From: Diploptera punctata
Taxonomy: Eukaryota > Arthropoda > Insecta > Blattodea > Blaberidae
DNA: 64,000 bases
Reading direction: 5' to 3'
NCBI GenBank assembly: GCA_030220185.1
Contig: JASPKZ010007250.1
Coordinates: 2,083,001 to 2,147,000, forward strand
Below, in pieces: positions 52,081-61,527 of this stretch. The position numbers and the translations under genes are program-made. Under the pieces are notes generated by a model. It saw only the letters and a list, made by a program, of their open reading frames with translations, ran no database searches and was not told the origin of the DNA. Position 1 is the first letter of the stretch. The number at the start of each line of letters is the position of its first letter.

Positions 52081-52163
52081 AAATCTTAGCAATATAATGT
52101 AGGTTAAAAACTATAAAATAGTTACCTTGTAGGTCCGTCTCCTCAACTTAAGTTCTCTTAAAA

Positions 52164-52203
52164 CTCTGTAGGCCTTTCGGGACTAGTCCCATCATCAGCA
52201 GAA
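52164..52203 (-). ncRNA. Hammerhead ribozyme-like motif (left arm)
   Basis: Minus strand, plus coordinates: CTGATGA 52192-52198, GAAA 52175-52178, GGCC 52171-52174, cleavage-site A at 52169, helix I from 52199-52203 and 52164-52168. All core residues are present. The deviation is one extra nucleotide before helix II. Confidence 0.55.
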
Positions 52204-52301
52204 TGCATTAGGTCCGTTCTTGTTGACCCTTGTTGAAGCACTGAAATACTACCAACCAAGTCAGTGCTTCAACAAGGGTCAACAAGAACGGACCTAATGC
52301 A

Positions 52302-52341
52302 TTCTGCTGATGATGGGACTAGTCCCGAAAGACCTACAGAG
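52302..52341 (+). ncRNA. Hammerhead ribozyme-like motif (right arm)
   Basis: Same fold as the left-arm motif, on the opposite strand. GACC replaces GGCC, so helix III is no longer a perfect palindrome here. Transcription from either side would include one sense motif. Confidence 0.55.
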
Positions 52342-52578
52342 TTTTAAAAGAACTTAAGTTGAGGAGACGGACCTACAAGGTAACTATTTTATAGTTTTTA
52401 ACCGTACATTATATTACTGTGAACTAATACCTCAACGGAAACCTATCATGCATTTTACAAGTTATAGGCCTATCGTATAACTTGTTCTATTAATTTTAAC
52501 CAATTAGTCATTATTGACTTTGTATTATCAGAGATCTGGTAACCTTAGAGAATGAAATAAACATATTAAGGTACTCAC

Positions 52579-52872
52579 TGTCGTAGACAGTCAACATGGC
52601 GTCGGCGGATACAGCGTCTCCAACACCATTTTCTGCAACACATTCGTACTGAGCCTCGTCTCGCTGAGCACGAACAGGTTCGATGCGAAGTAGAGCGCCT
52701 CCCATAGGGTATTCGTGTACTAGGTAACGGGATTGTGTCGGGGAAACTCTCTTGCCGTTCTTACGCCACTGAATTACAGGCGCGGGATCGCCTCTCGCTT
52801 GGCAGTAAAATGCAGCGATACCTCCGTTCTTCACTTGCTGATCTTCAGGGCGCACCGTGATTTCAGGAGGAT
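52579..52872 (-). CDS. Lar: Exon encoding first Ig domain of LAR-type receptor tyrosine phosphatase
   Basis: The host-gene exon of this window. Minus-strand, 294 bp, acceptor TTTTCAG before 52872 and donor GTGAGT after 52579, phase 1 on both sides (98 codons when spliced), a usual layout for an Ig domain exon. The protein reads PPEITVRPEDQQVKNGG, FYCQARGDPAPVIQWRKNGKR, SRYLVHEYPMGGALLRIEP, YECVAENGVGDAVSADA and LTVYD. The I-set Ig fold is shown by Cys in FYC, Trp in IQW, and Cys in YEC. ENGVGDAVSADA and RIEPVRA strongly recall insect Lar Ig1. The lysine/arginine turn after QW (RKNGKR) matches the heparan-sulfate-binding loop of LAR-family Ig1. LAR is a cell-surface receptor with extracellular Ig and FNIII domains and two cytoplasmic phosphatase domains, used in axon guidance and synapse formation. 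Neighbouring exons are not in the window, consistent with long introns. Confidence 0.9.
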
Positions 52873-53044
52873 CTGAAAACCACACAAATACAACAAAATT
52901 AGACCTATAATTATGCTATATTTGATTCGCTAACTAAATCGGACCTTAATTTTAAACATTGATCGTCCTACATGCATATAGGGTTAGCCTTCATGGTTAG
53001 GTTTTACGTTTTATTCTAATGATTTAAATATTACAAATATAAAT

Positions 53045-53125
53045 AGATAATCGGTTGATTAATGTCTTTGACATCGTCCGATTCCTAATAGCCAATTTTG
53101 TCGGCCCATCCAATCTCCTGGCTGT
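53045..53125 (-). mobile_element. Repeat R (LINE 3' coding end)
   Basis: Nearly identical to 27775-27848. The minus strand reads GDWMGRQNWLLGIGRCQRH followed by a stop. Confidence 0.65.
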
Positions 53126-53855
53126 AGATGTTTTTTCCTTCATGTATAAATATATTCCCTGGCTCCAGGAGGTTTTAGGTCTACAAAGATGTAACTAATT
53201 AGCCTACGACTGGAATAACATGTATTCCAGTAATATATTTCTTTTTCGGTTCCTCTTGTGAAGAGAGTGGAATTTCGACTACCAAGGCTTGAGCGCATTT
53301 GCCCCGATAGTCATAACTTTGGGTGTTAAATTAATATTGGCGCTATTTTATTGTCTATTTCGTGTTTTTTTTCTTGTACCAGGAGAAACCGCATAGAAAA
53401 CCCTGATCAAAATAGTCGGTCCCTGGATCTTGGTGAACTTTGACCTTCATATAGGTACCTGATGATAATCATAAAGAAGGCGCTGCTTCCTATTTCTCAA
53501 AATATGATGTACAGTGAAAATTAAATTGTAATTCAAAACAATACAGTACAATTTTTGTTATTTCCCAAAGAGTTTTTTTTAATTGTTGTTTAGTCCAAAT
53601 GTCTGAATTAAATACATTAAACACTCTAGAATTTATAAAAAAAAATACTTATAAAACATTACTGAAGAATGTGACGCTAAATGGGGAGGAAACTTAGACA
53701 AATAGGCACCAGGAAGGAGAATTGCTGACAGCCAATGAATTGGACTTATTTGCAAGAGCGGTAAGGAAGTTTAAGGAAAGAGAGAATAAAAAATGTAGAA
53801 ATGAATTAACAAAGAAAAAAGATAAGTATAAATAATACATGAGAAAACATTACAG
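53126..53855. other. No recognisable feature
   Basis: Presumed Lar intron with no recognised elements. AAAATTAAATTGTAATTC and similar AT-rich sequence only. Confidence 0.4.
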
Positions 53856-54060
53856 TGGTTCGGACGGAAGAGAGATGAAATGACAGGCGAAAACTAAATA
53901 ACAGTAAACAATGATCTTTACGGAAAACTAGATATAGCCTAATAATACTGTTAGGTCTCATAGGCAGCAATGGACAGGACGTGTGGTACGAGTGGGGAAT
54001 GAAAGAGGGACATGGAAACTAGTAGGAAAACCAAAGGGAAAGCGCCGAGTATGTAGGTAA
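53856..54060 (+). mobile_element. LINE-A degenerate fragment
   Basis: Plus-strand GRKRDEMTGEN, NNDLYGKLDIA, RQQWTGRVVRVGNERGTWKLVGKPKGKRRVC. It has several frameshifts and no 3' end. Confidence 0.65.
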
Positions 54061-54740
54061 CAAAACTAAACTATACTGCAGCCACTGATTCTCCGGCCTT
54101 GGCGTTTTCACGACAGTGTTGCCGGTATGGATATTAAGTGGGAGTGGCTGCTCTATTTATGCGGTTAGTATACATACAGCTGACAACATCGCAGCAATGT
54201 CAAGCCTTACTATCGCGCTATAGCTGCGTCAAGAGCAGTGATTGGTTGTGGCAGACATATACTTTCACTATAACCATATCCTTATTGGCAGTAGAGGGCG
54301 AATTCTCCATTTAGCCCACGTATAACCTAAACTTCAGAGCCCGAGATATGGCGGCTCGTGTATAAATTAGCTAGGTCAAAATACCTCGCTACTGGAGCAT
54401 CCATGTCCCTATGAGGGACGTATCTCAGTGGGCAGCTCTCATGACACAAATCAAATATGTTACAGGTAAGTTAAACTGCAAAGGAATGCACGAATATCTC
54501 GATTCGTTCTTTTAGAACAAGTTCACAAAATGATCATCTATTGTTTGAATATTAAATAACCAGATCTTTTCTGTTTAAACCTACCGTAAAACAATCACAC
54601 TTCTCTTTTGCTGTACCTGGAATACAAGTTGTTAAGAAAATTCGACTGTGAAGAGTGGTACAAAGTGACTCTTAATCAAAAAATTACCCTATATTGCTGA
54701 TATTAATTACCTGGAGTTATTAAAATTTGTATTAAGACTA
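54061..54740. other. Non-repetitive block with a candidate small exon
   Basis: Locally higher GC and no match to the window's repeats. TATAAATTAG at 54361 precedes ATG at 54411, which opens MRDVSQWAALMTQIKYVT and runs into a consensus GTAAGT donor at 54466. There is no homology support, so it is left unnamed. Confidence 0.2.
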
Positions 54741-54743
54741 TAT

Positions 54744-55238
54744 GTGCAGGATGTAACAGGACCTCATCGACAAAATGATGGGAAGAAGGCCATGCAGAGA
54801 GGATCATTTTTTGTGAAGGAACATATAGTCGCAAACACGTCGTTTATGAGTTATGCGCAGATGAAGGTGTTCACCCGTAAGGGTCGGAATTGAATACAAA
54901 CAATTGTACACGTATCATTTTATTGAAAAATACATGTTTCCACAATAAATCGTCGCAGCAACGATCGGCCAGCACGGCCGACCATGGCAGGATTCTTTTT
55001 GACGTCGTCAAAACATTTATCGTTTGAACAATTAGTGTAAAAACATGTATTTTTCAATAAATTAATACGTGTACAATTGTTTGGATTGAATTCCGACCCT
55101 TACGGGTGAACACCTTCATGTGCGCATAACTCATAAACGACGCGATTGCGACTATTTATTTCTTCACAAAAAATGATCCTCTCTGCATGGCCTATCATCC
55201 CTATTATTTTGTCGGTGAGGTCCTGTTACACCCTGTAT
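54744..55238. mobile_element. Long-TIR foldback element (about 495 bp)
   Basis: Arms of about 210 nt and roughly 90 percent identity. The left starts TGTGCAGGATGTAACAGGAC and the right ends GTCCTGTTACACCCTGTATG. Shared blocks include GGCCATGCAGAGAGGATCAT, TTTATGAGTTATGCGCA and GGTGTTCACCCGTAAGGGTC. The unpaired centre (54945-55035) includes a small CGATCGGCCAGCACGGCCGA symmetry. No ORF. The TACAGGGTGT-type terminus is common in insect TIR repeats. Confidence 0.85.
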
Positions 55239-55308
55239 GTGTATATATAAAAATAATGACACTAATGTCTCTTTATAGTCAATTACCAACATCTTTACTC
55301 TCATGTAA

Positions 55309-55631
55309 GGGGATTCTATCCCAGGAGTCCACTTACAATAGTGGGCAAGTCAGGGTGAGAAATGGGCGAGTTAGTGATAGTTTGGGCAAGTTATAGTGAA
55401 AAAAATGGGCGAGATATTACACCAGGTTAGTTTTGCGTTCACTTGTTAGCGAGTTTTTATGATAAGTTGGGTACATTGTCTGAGCAATGACATATTTTAC
55501 ATAGTAAATTATTACTTTTTACGAAAAAAATCAATCTCTCAGGTAAGTATTCACATACTGCAACAATAAACTGTGAGCTTTTTCGTTTTTTATTTGAACA
55601 TATATAGGCTGCATGGTGGTATAGAATCCCC
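55309..55631 (+). mobile_element. Family N, intact ends, TAA TSD (Harbinger-like)
   Basis: 323 bp from GGGGATTCTATCCCAGG to ATAGAATCCCC (11-nt terminal inverted repeats), flanked on both sides by TAA (55306-55308 and 55632-55634). A 3-bp TAA/TTA duplication and a GG-starting TIR are usual for PIF/Harbinger MITEs. The body has repeated GTGGGCAAG and GGGCGAG motifs. Confidence 0.75.
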
Positions 55632-55634
55632 TAA

Positions 55635-56055
55635 AATCCTAATAATGAAAGATAATTAGGATAAGAATTCAAGTTTTTAATCAAAAGTTATTTGAAGTCA
55701 CTTCATAGCTGTCTCCTTTTTTTTAGAAGTAAACTTTACGAGAACTTAACTGCATACGATGGAATGTAATATACATTATTATAGATTCTTAAGTAAATGC
55801 AGTGAACGAAGATGGAGTAGTCTTAATTGGAAAGATGATCAGCAATAATTTACTTGCAGCATAAACCCTGTTCTTACTGATATTTACTGGAGATGTCTTG
55901 AAAAGAGCGGATCTTAATTAAAGCTAAAGACTGATGTAACGTTTAATATCCATAATGTAATAAAGAAAATTCAAGCTTAATAATAAAAAAAAGTTTAATT
56001 AATTTGCCAGGTATAATCCTTTCGCTAGCAGAAATTTACGCGACCTATTTCTTTC
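55635..56055. other. No recognisable feature
   Basis: AT-rich, no gene seen. Confidence 0.4.
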
Positions 56056-56059
56056 ATAC

Positions 56060-56220
56060 TAATACATTTCACGGTAAAATTCTGTTGAAGTGACAGAGCA
56101 TTAAAAATCATGATATAAAATTAGGTACCCTTTATTCAGTCACCTCAACTGTTAAAACTATTTAAACATTGTAGGTCTTTCGGGACCAGCCCCATCTTCA
56201 GCACAAGGTTATACGTTACT
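56060..56220 (-). ncRNA. Hammerhead-like repeat, solo arm
   Basis: On the minus strand, CTGAAGA (plus 56195-56201), extra T, helix II GGGGC..GTCCC, GAAA (56178-56181), GACC and TA. The downstream part (GGTAAAATTCTGTTGAAGT at 56072 on the plus strand) is also present in the 1.42-kb foldback (AAAATTCATG, TTCCGTTGAAGT). There is no inverted partner. Confidence 0.5.
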
Positions 56221-57790
56221 CTAAAGCTACTATCCAGATGTTGAATGGTTTTGTAGATAGGATTGTTCATACTGGGTGCGTTCTCGTTTAAAAACAAACT
56301 TGCCAAAATCTTTGAATGTTCCTAGAGGATGTGGTCTACGCCATCACTCTTAGTCCAACTGTGCACTACCCGTGGAACGTTATTTATTAAATTTCAGTGT
56401 GGAAGTGTCAATTTGTTAATGCAGTGTCAATTACCGGTGCGTTTACCTTAATAATAATATAATACTAAAGTGAATGATATGTTAACAATGCATAATGCAA
56501 TCTATCTGTGACTAATGCTTATCATTTTATTAGTTTCACGTATTTGGCAGTTTTCAATTTTTTTTTTATTTCCAGGGATCCCAAAATTCTCAAATTTATT
56601 ATTTTCATTTTCTGTATTTAACCATCAAAAGACAATGTATCATATGATACACGATTTAATTTATTTAATAATTTTTATAAAACAATAGAAAAACGAACGA
56701 GTATAAATTACTTAAATAGTGTCTAATTATATCATTATTATGATGTATCATAATATAATACCGCTAATTACTTGCATTTTTACATGATTCTGTTTTCACT
56801 GCGGTCCGACACACTTAAATAATTAGCATGAGAAATTAGTGTTTAGCCAAGAGTGTTAAGGGTTTCGTATTTCTTCAAACATTTGAATATCATGAAGCCC
56901 TTTTTACTAATGCTGATTCAGTGCATGGATTAACTTACCTCTTCCCAAGCTAACTTCCAGTTATCGATATTTTTAAAATTCTTTGTTAGCCCATTCGCCT
57001 CAAAAGACGAGGTAGACTCGCCGTCGTTAAATGACCTTCAACTCAGAAGACGAGGTACACTCGCTTAATTCTGCTGTTATATATTTTGCAATATTTTTTA
57101 CATCTCTTGACAGGGTAATATTTTGTCAACATTTATGAATAGTATAGGAATGTGTTTTTGTCTTCACCTTTATTGTGATCTCAAGTACCGTTATCTTTTG
57201 TTTGTTTTGAATGTCTGAAAATAGACAATATAATTTACGGTAACTTAAATTCGGTTTCTGGGAAAATCCATTGAGCGTTTAAACCTGAAACGAATGGATT
57301 AACACAATTGAGGTTATGTATTACATTTTTTAAATAATATGAATATCTTTATATTTTCGTCTTTCTCAATTAAAATGGATATTTGTTTAAAAAACTTATC
57401 TGAATATTAAAATCACGAAGACGTTCAAAATATGTTTTATTTTCGGCATGCTATTTGAAAAGTAATAATAGTAATAGGACTTTATTATACTAAAAGTAAG
57501 GTACAATGTTATTTACAAATATGGATCTCACGGGCAGTAAGCCGTACGTGCTGTTGACAGTCCGTTACAATAAGTTGATGTTTGGTAATAATATAAAAAA
57601 AGGAAACAATAGTATTACAATTACATAAAGAAAAACACAATAATATTACAATTATATAATAATACAATAACACTATACATTAATTAAGTTATGTAGAATT
57701 ATTAAGAATTAATGGTATTGCATTTTGATAACATGTATTTATTCATGAATGAGTGTTGTTCTTATTTTCCGCGTTTTGTCCAGAAATTTA
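56221..57790. other. Mostly unassigned
   Basis: AT-rich, no supported gene. A direct repeat AGACGAGGTA.ACTCGC occurs at 57003 and 57048. Confidence 0.45.
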
Positions 57791-57794
57791 CCCA

Positions 57795-58115
57795 AGTTTC
57801 TACGTCTTGCCATTTATTAATTTACGTTGTGGTGGAGTGGATTGCGTGCTTAAAATGATCCTGTGAGCTATGCCGGCGGTAGCATTGCTGCCGATAGGGT
57901 TACCCATGCCGGACTGGTCGAAGGTGATAAGCCAGACGAAAAAAGTACCTTGGTCGAAAGAGTGACGATCTTTCGCCGTAAAAATACAACCGTCAAGAAA
58001 TGCGGACATGGGTTCAACTGGGTAAAATTTTCCGGAGGTCAAATAGTCCCCCATTTGGTTCTACGGGCGGGGACTACTTCAGGGAACCCATGCCAAAGGC
58101 TCAAACTTCACTAGA
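57795..58115. other. Unrecognised GC-richer block, open in both directions
   Basis: About 320 bp with open frames on both strands (minus 58054-57800, MGDYLTSGKFYPVEPMSAFL; plus 57863-58112). Composition differs from the AT-rich surroundings. I do not recognise either protein. It could be a piece of a retroelement 5' region. Confidence 0.3.
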
Positions 58116-58134
58116 GAATCTTCCAATATTTGAC

Positions 58135-58243
58135 TAAGTTCCAGTTGTACTGTAAAGAAGCTTGCATAAGATATTACTCCTTCTAGGAGGAGTCGGCGGA
58201 ATAATATCTTATGCAAGTTTGTTTACAGTACAACTGGAACTTA
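58135..58243. repeat. 109-bp foldback
   Basis: Arms TAAGTTCCAGTTGTACTGTA and TACAGTACAACTGGAACTTA with TTGCATAAGATATTA further in. The central AGGAGGAGTCGGCGG segment is unpaired. Perfect ends. Confidence 0.85.
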
Positions 58244-58885
58244 ACTCGGAATTAGGATAATAGAAGAATAAAAGAATAACGGTAGGTTATTCATTTGTTG
58301 AAACGAGAACAAATTTCTCTGTTACGTAAGTCAACTGGTTGAAATACTACTGTATAAAGAAGACGGCAACTAAATTCCTCGCACTCATTTCCTTTTTAGA
58401 AATAACTTCATTAAAATATCCTTTCCTTCCTTTGCGGTCGACAATTGCCTCTCTTCCTCCATTATGTGGCTACTATTCGCACACCAACGGACAATTAGTT
58501 AGAGAGCGTCCGACGCGACGTTGTGGAGGAGTCAGGGAGCGTCACGTGTAGATGATCTCTTCTCCCTAACGACCTTCTACGTGTTGCAGTGATTTTTCTC
58601 TTTTAATTCTCTCGCATTATGCAGATGGTCAAACGTTACAGCATGATGCCACAGCGCGCGTGTCATCAACGTTGATGGGTTATAGCTCAACCTTCTTCAT
58701 GTGGCAAACCCCGCCCCTCCCCAGACGTGGAGCGTAATTAAATCTTTAAGGGAGAATCACTGACTCAATGAGAGGTACAATATGCTCAAAAATACCGAAT
58801 AAAAAAACTGCATGAAGAGAAATTGTGAAAGAAAAAAGATTAATTTATTATTGTCACATGGGAAAAGACAATTCTTAGAAGATCC
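58244..58885. other. Unique block with CpG-rich, motif-dense sequence
   Basis: 58430-58740 has many CpGs (GCGTCCGACGCGACG), an E box CACGTG at about 58541, CCCCGCCCC at 58710 and CAGCGCGCGTG. No ORF of note. Regulatory function is only a possibility. Confidence 0.25.
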
Positions 58886-58887
58886 TA

Positions 58888-59480
58888 GGCCTAACTAACT
58901 CACATTATAGAATCCCTAGGTTCACGCTCCTCCGGATATAACCTCTCCATACATCTCTATACTGAGCTAATGTTTTTCAATCATACCCTGTATAATCTAC
59001 TTCCCTCAAATCATTGTAAATGTTATTCTACCACTTCATTCTATGCTTGCCTATTAGGCGCTATCTCTCTGGTCTTCTACAATGCGTTTCCATGCCCCTC
59101 TTTCATTCCCCATTCGTCACATATGTCCTGCCTAACGCAGTCTACAAGATTTACCGGTAACTCTTCTTAACTCCTGCGGATATAAACTCTCCACATATCT
59201 CTATCCTCAACTAATGTTTTTCAATCATACCCCGTATAATCTACTTCCCTCAAATCATGGTTAATGTTATTCTCCCACCTCATTATTTGTATGCCTATTG
59301 GTTGCCTTCTCTCCGGTTCTTCTAAAAGGACTTTTTATGCCTCTTTTTCATTCCCCATTCGTGCCATATGTCCTGCCCATCGTAGTCTATGATATTTAAC
59401 TCTTGTTATTATATCAGATTTCTCGCAAAGAACGTGTACCTCACTGTTTTTTAGTCTTCTACATTCCCAATTACTAAATA
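58888..59480 (-). mobile_element. Two tandem LINE-A 3' fragments (diverged)
   Basis: 58888-59162 and 59163-59480 are minus-strand copies of the same region (TATAGAATCCC 3' end, NINHDLREVDYTGYD, GHMARMGNEKEA, RRLKNSEVHVLCEKSD). The second lacks the last bases. Confidence 0.75.
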
Positions 59481-59491
59481 TTAAAATACTA

Positions 59492-60235
59492 TTATAATTT
59501 CTTCTTCTTCTTCGGCTTTTCCTCACTTATAGGTTTGCCGTCTTCAGTTTCCATTTATTTCTAACATGCCAATCTCCTTCTTCCAAATTCCTATCATCCA
59601 TTATAGTTCTGACGTAGGTTTTCCATTTCCATCTTGGTCTGCCACGTTTATTTCTTCAAGGGGTGACCACGGGTATATATATTTTGGCCATCTTTCATTT
59701 TCCATTCTCTATACATGGCCATACCATTTAAGCGTTTGATTTTCAATCCTCTTAACAACAGACGTGGTGACATTCATTTCTCTCCAAAGGAATTCATTTA
59801 TTATTTTATCCTGTCTTCTTTTTTGTAGGCTTCTTCTAAAATAATCAAATTCAACTGTTCTAATTTTATTCATTTGTAATTCCGTCAAAGGCCAAGTTTC
59901 ACTTCCATATGATAAAATATTCTGTATTATGCTCTTATAAATCTTCATTTTAGTTTCCTTTTTAATGTTTTTATTCCAAATTATTCCATGTAATGTCTTA
60001 GGTGCATTTTTTGCCATTGCAATTTTAGTTTGTACATCTCTCTCACAGGTACCTAAACTTGTAATTATTGACCCAAGATATTAAAAAAATTCACATTTGT
60101 TTATTTTCCCTGTTTCGAGTATGAGGTCATCCACATCCTTTCCCAAACACATATATTCTGTTTTCTGTAAATTTATATTCAGTCCCCATTTTTTATATTC
60201 TTCGATTAGTTTATCATATACTTCATATCATCTAT
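59492..60235 (-). mobile_element. LINE-L RT C-terminus with GAA tail
   Basis: Upstream (60230-60060): YKKWGLNINLQKTEYMCLGKDVDDLILETG. The frame 60017-59709 reads MAKNAPKTLHGIIWNKNIKKETKMKIYKSIIQNILSYGSETWPLTELQMNKIRTVEFDYFRRSL and VVKRIENQTLKWYGHV. It then shifts frame into PRWKWKTYVRTIMDDRNLEEGDWHVRNKW and a GCCGAAGAAGAAG tail at 59492. Confidence 0.85.
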
Positions 60236-60250
60236 TATATTTAAAATATT

Positions 60251-60678
60251 AAAATAATAGGCCGCGGTGGACTAGTGGTTATGCTCCTTGCCTCTGGTCC
60301 CGAGGGTCGCGGGTTCAAACCCGGCCATGTTTGATTGATTTTTTAGGACGGAAAAATCCAAGGAGCAAGTCCTCCGGGAGGGACTTTAAGCCGTGGGTCC
60401 CGAGTCTGAAGATTTTCAGGCTCGTAAAAGATCCTTAAGCCTAAACAAAAGGTCTCTAAGCAAAATTTGCCGAATTTTCCCGTCCTAGTACTACCTTGGT
60501 TTCCTAGATGTCAGTATGAGGCGGAACGCTGACCACGGACCACTCAAATTACATCTATACGAAAACAAGTGTAACTAAATTAGTATGGTTGAAATTCTTC
60601 CCTGTAGGGGGAGAGCGCCTAAATCTCTGTTAAGGGAAACATGGGCTTACAAGATACAAGAAGAAGAAAATAATAGGC
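60251..60678 (+). mobile_element. SINE3 full-length with 12-bp TSD
   Basis: tRNA-like head 60261-60331 (CGGTGGACTAGTGGTTATGC, A box; GGTTCAAACCC, B box). Body with AGGACGGAAAAATCCAAGG, CCGAGTCTGAAGATTTTCAGG, TTTCCTAGATGTCAGTATG, AGGGGGAGAGCGCC and an AAGAAG tail. AAAATAATAGGC at 60251-60262 and 60667-60678 is the TSD. Confidence 0.9.
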
Positions 60679-61527
60679 TTATTAATAATTTTAAAATACT
60701 AACCAGTTGGAAAATGAAGCCAAAGTGGACCACATAGAAGAGTACTGTATACTGTATGGTCTTTGGCCTTGATTGCTTATGATGAAGAAGAAATTTAATC
60801 AACTTCAATCGATTTTTACGTAAAGCTCAGAAATAATATTATGATTAAAATATGTTATGTACGAGAGTATTACCTTCATCTCCCTTCATCCTCAATAAAA
60901 TATTAAGTAGAGGTAGATGAAGTGTTGGTTCGGCTCACAAACTGTAGTTTTAACATTTCCCATCGCAATTTCTCGTGTAGTCGCAGGATGTTTTGCTTGG
61001 AACATAAAACAAGGAGTGTAATTGAAGCATTGGACTGAATAACCACGCCAGAGTTTAAAGTTTTTGCCATAAGGAATGTTATCAACACGGCCACAAGAAG
61101 CAGGTCTGGCAAATTCCTCAGTAGATTATAATTTACTTGAGAGAGCAGCCAGCACTTAGAAGAAACTCCGGTAAACCAACCATTGTGTAAAATACTTATT
61201 TTTTTAAAGTCACTTTCTTCACCATTTCTTCTGCCACTACTGCGTACCTTCATTCCTTAATCTTTCGCGTTCAATTTTCACATTATTAACTCTACGTTTA
61301 AAAATCGACAGACACATATATCAAATTACAAAGAATTACATTGGCAAGGCATTTGATAAGAACTAGATTAATAATCATTCATTATCTTTATATCAAATAC
61401 TTTCTGCAAATCTTAAACGAGAAATACTCAAGGGAAGATGTAACCTTAGATGGAAATATTGAATAATAAAGGACGTCAAAGATCTGGGTAAAATAAATTG
61501 TCGAAGGTTATGTCTTGATAGAGAAAA
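60679..61527. other. Unassigned; one 116-codon frame of unknown status
   Basis: The minus-strand frame 61253-60903 (MKVRSSGRRNGEESDFKK, then LPDLLLVAVLITFLMAKTL, a hydrophobic stretch) has no recognised domain. Its length can occur by chance. Confidence 0.3.

Larger units (their letters stand above)
52091..52415. mobile_element. Near-perfect 325-bp palindrome with two inverted hammerhead-like cores
   Basis: Arms 52102-52244 and 52261-52403 are 143 nt each, gapless, with two mismatches, around a 16-nt loop. The symmetry continues to 52091 and 52415 with a one-base bulge. Right arm, plus strand: helix I 5' strand 52302-52306, CTGATGA 52307-52313, extra T 52314, helix II 52315-52326, GAAA 52327-52330, helix III GACC 52331-52334, T then A52336 as the cleavage-site base, and helix I 3' strand 52337-52341 (five pairs including one G-T). 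The left arm has the mirror-image motif on the minus strand, with GGCC as a perfect helix III. Confidence 0.85.

Noticed and set aside
52511..52578. Extension of the Lar reading frame past the donor (SEYLNMFISFSK)
   Set aside because: It lies beyond a consensus GTGAGT splice donor and has no similarity to the LAR Ig1-Ig2 linker.
60903..61253. 116-codon minus-strand ORF with a hydrophobic segment
   Set aside because: No recognisable domain, signal peptide or splice context; kept only as an unassigned stretch.
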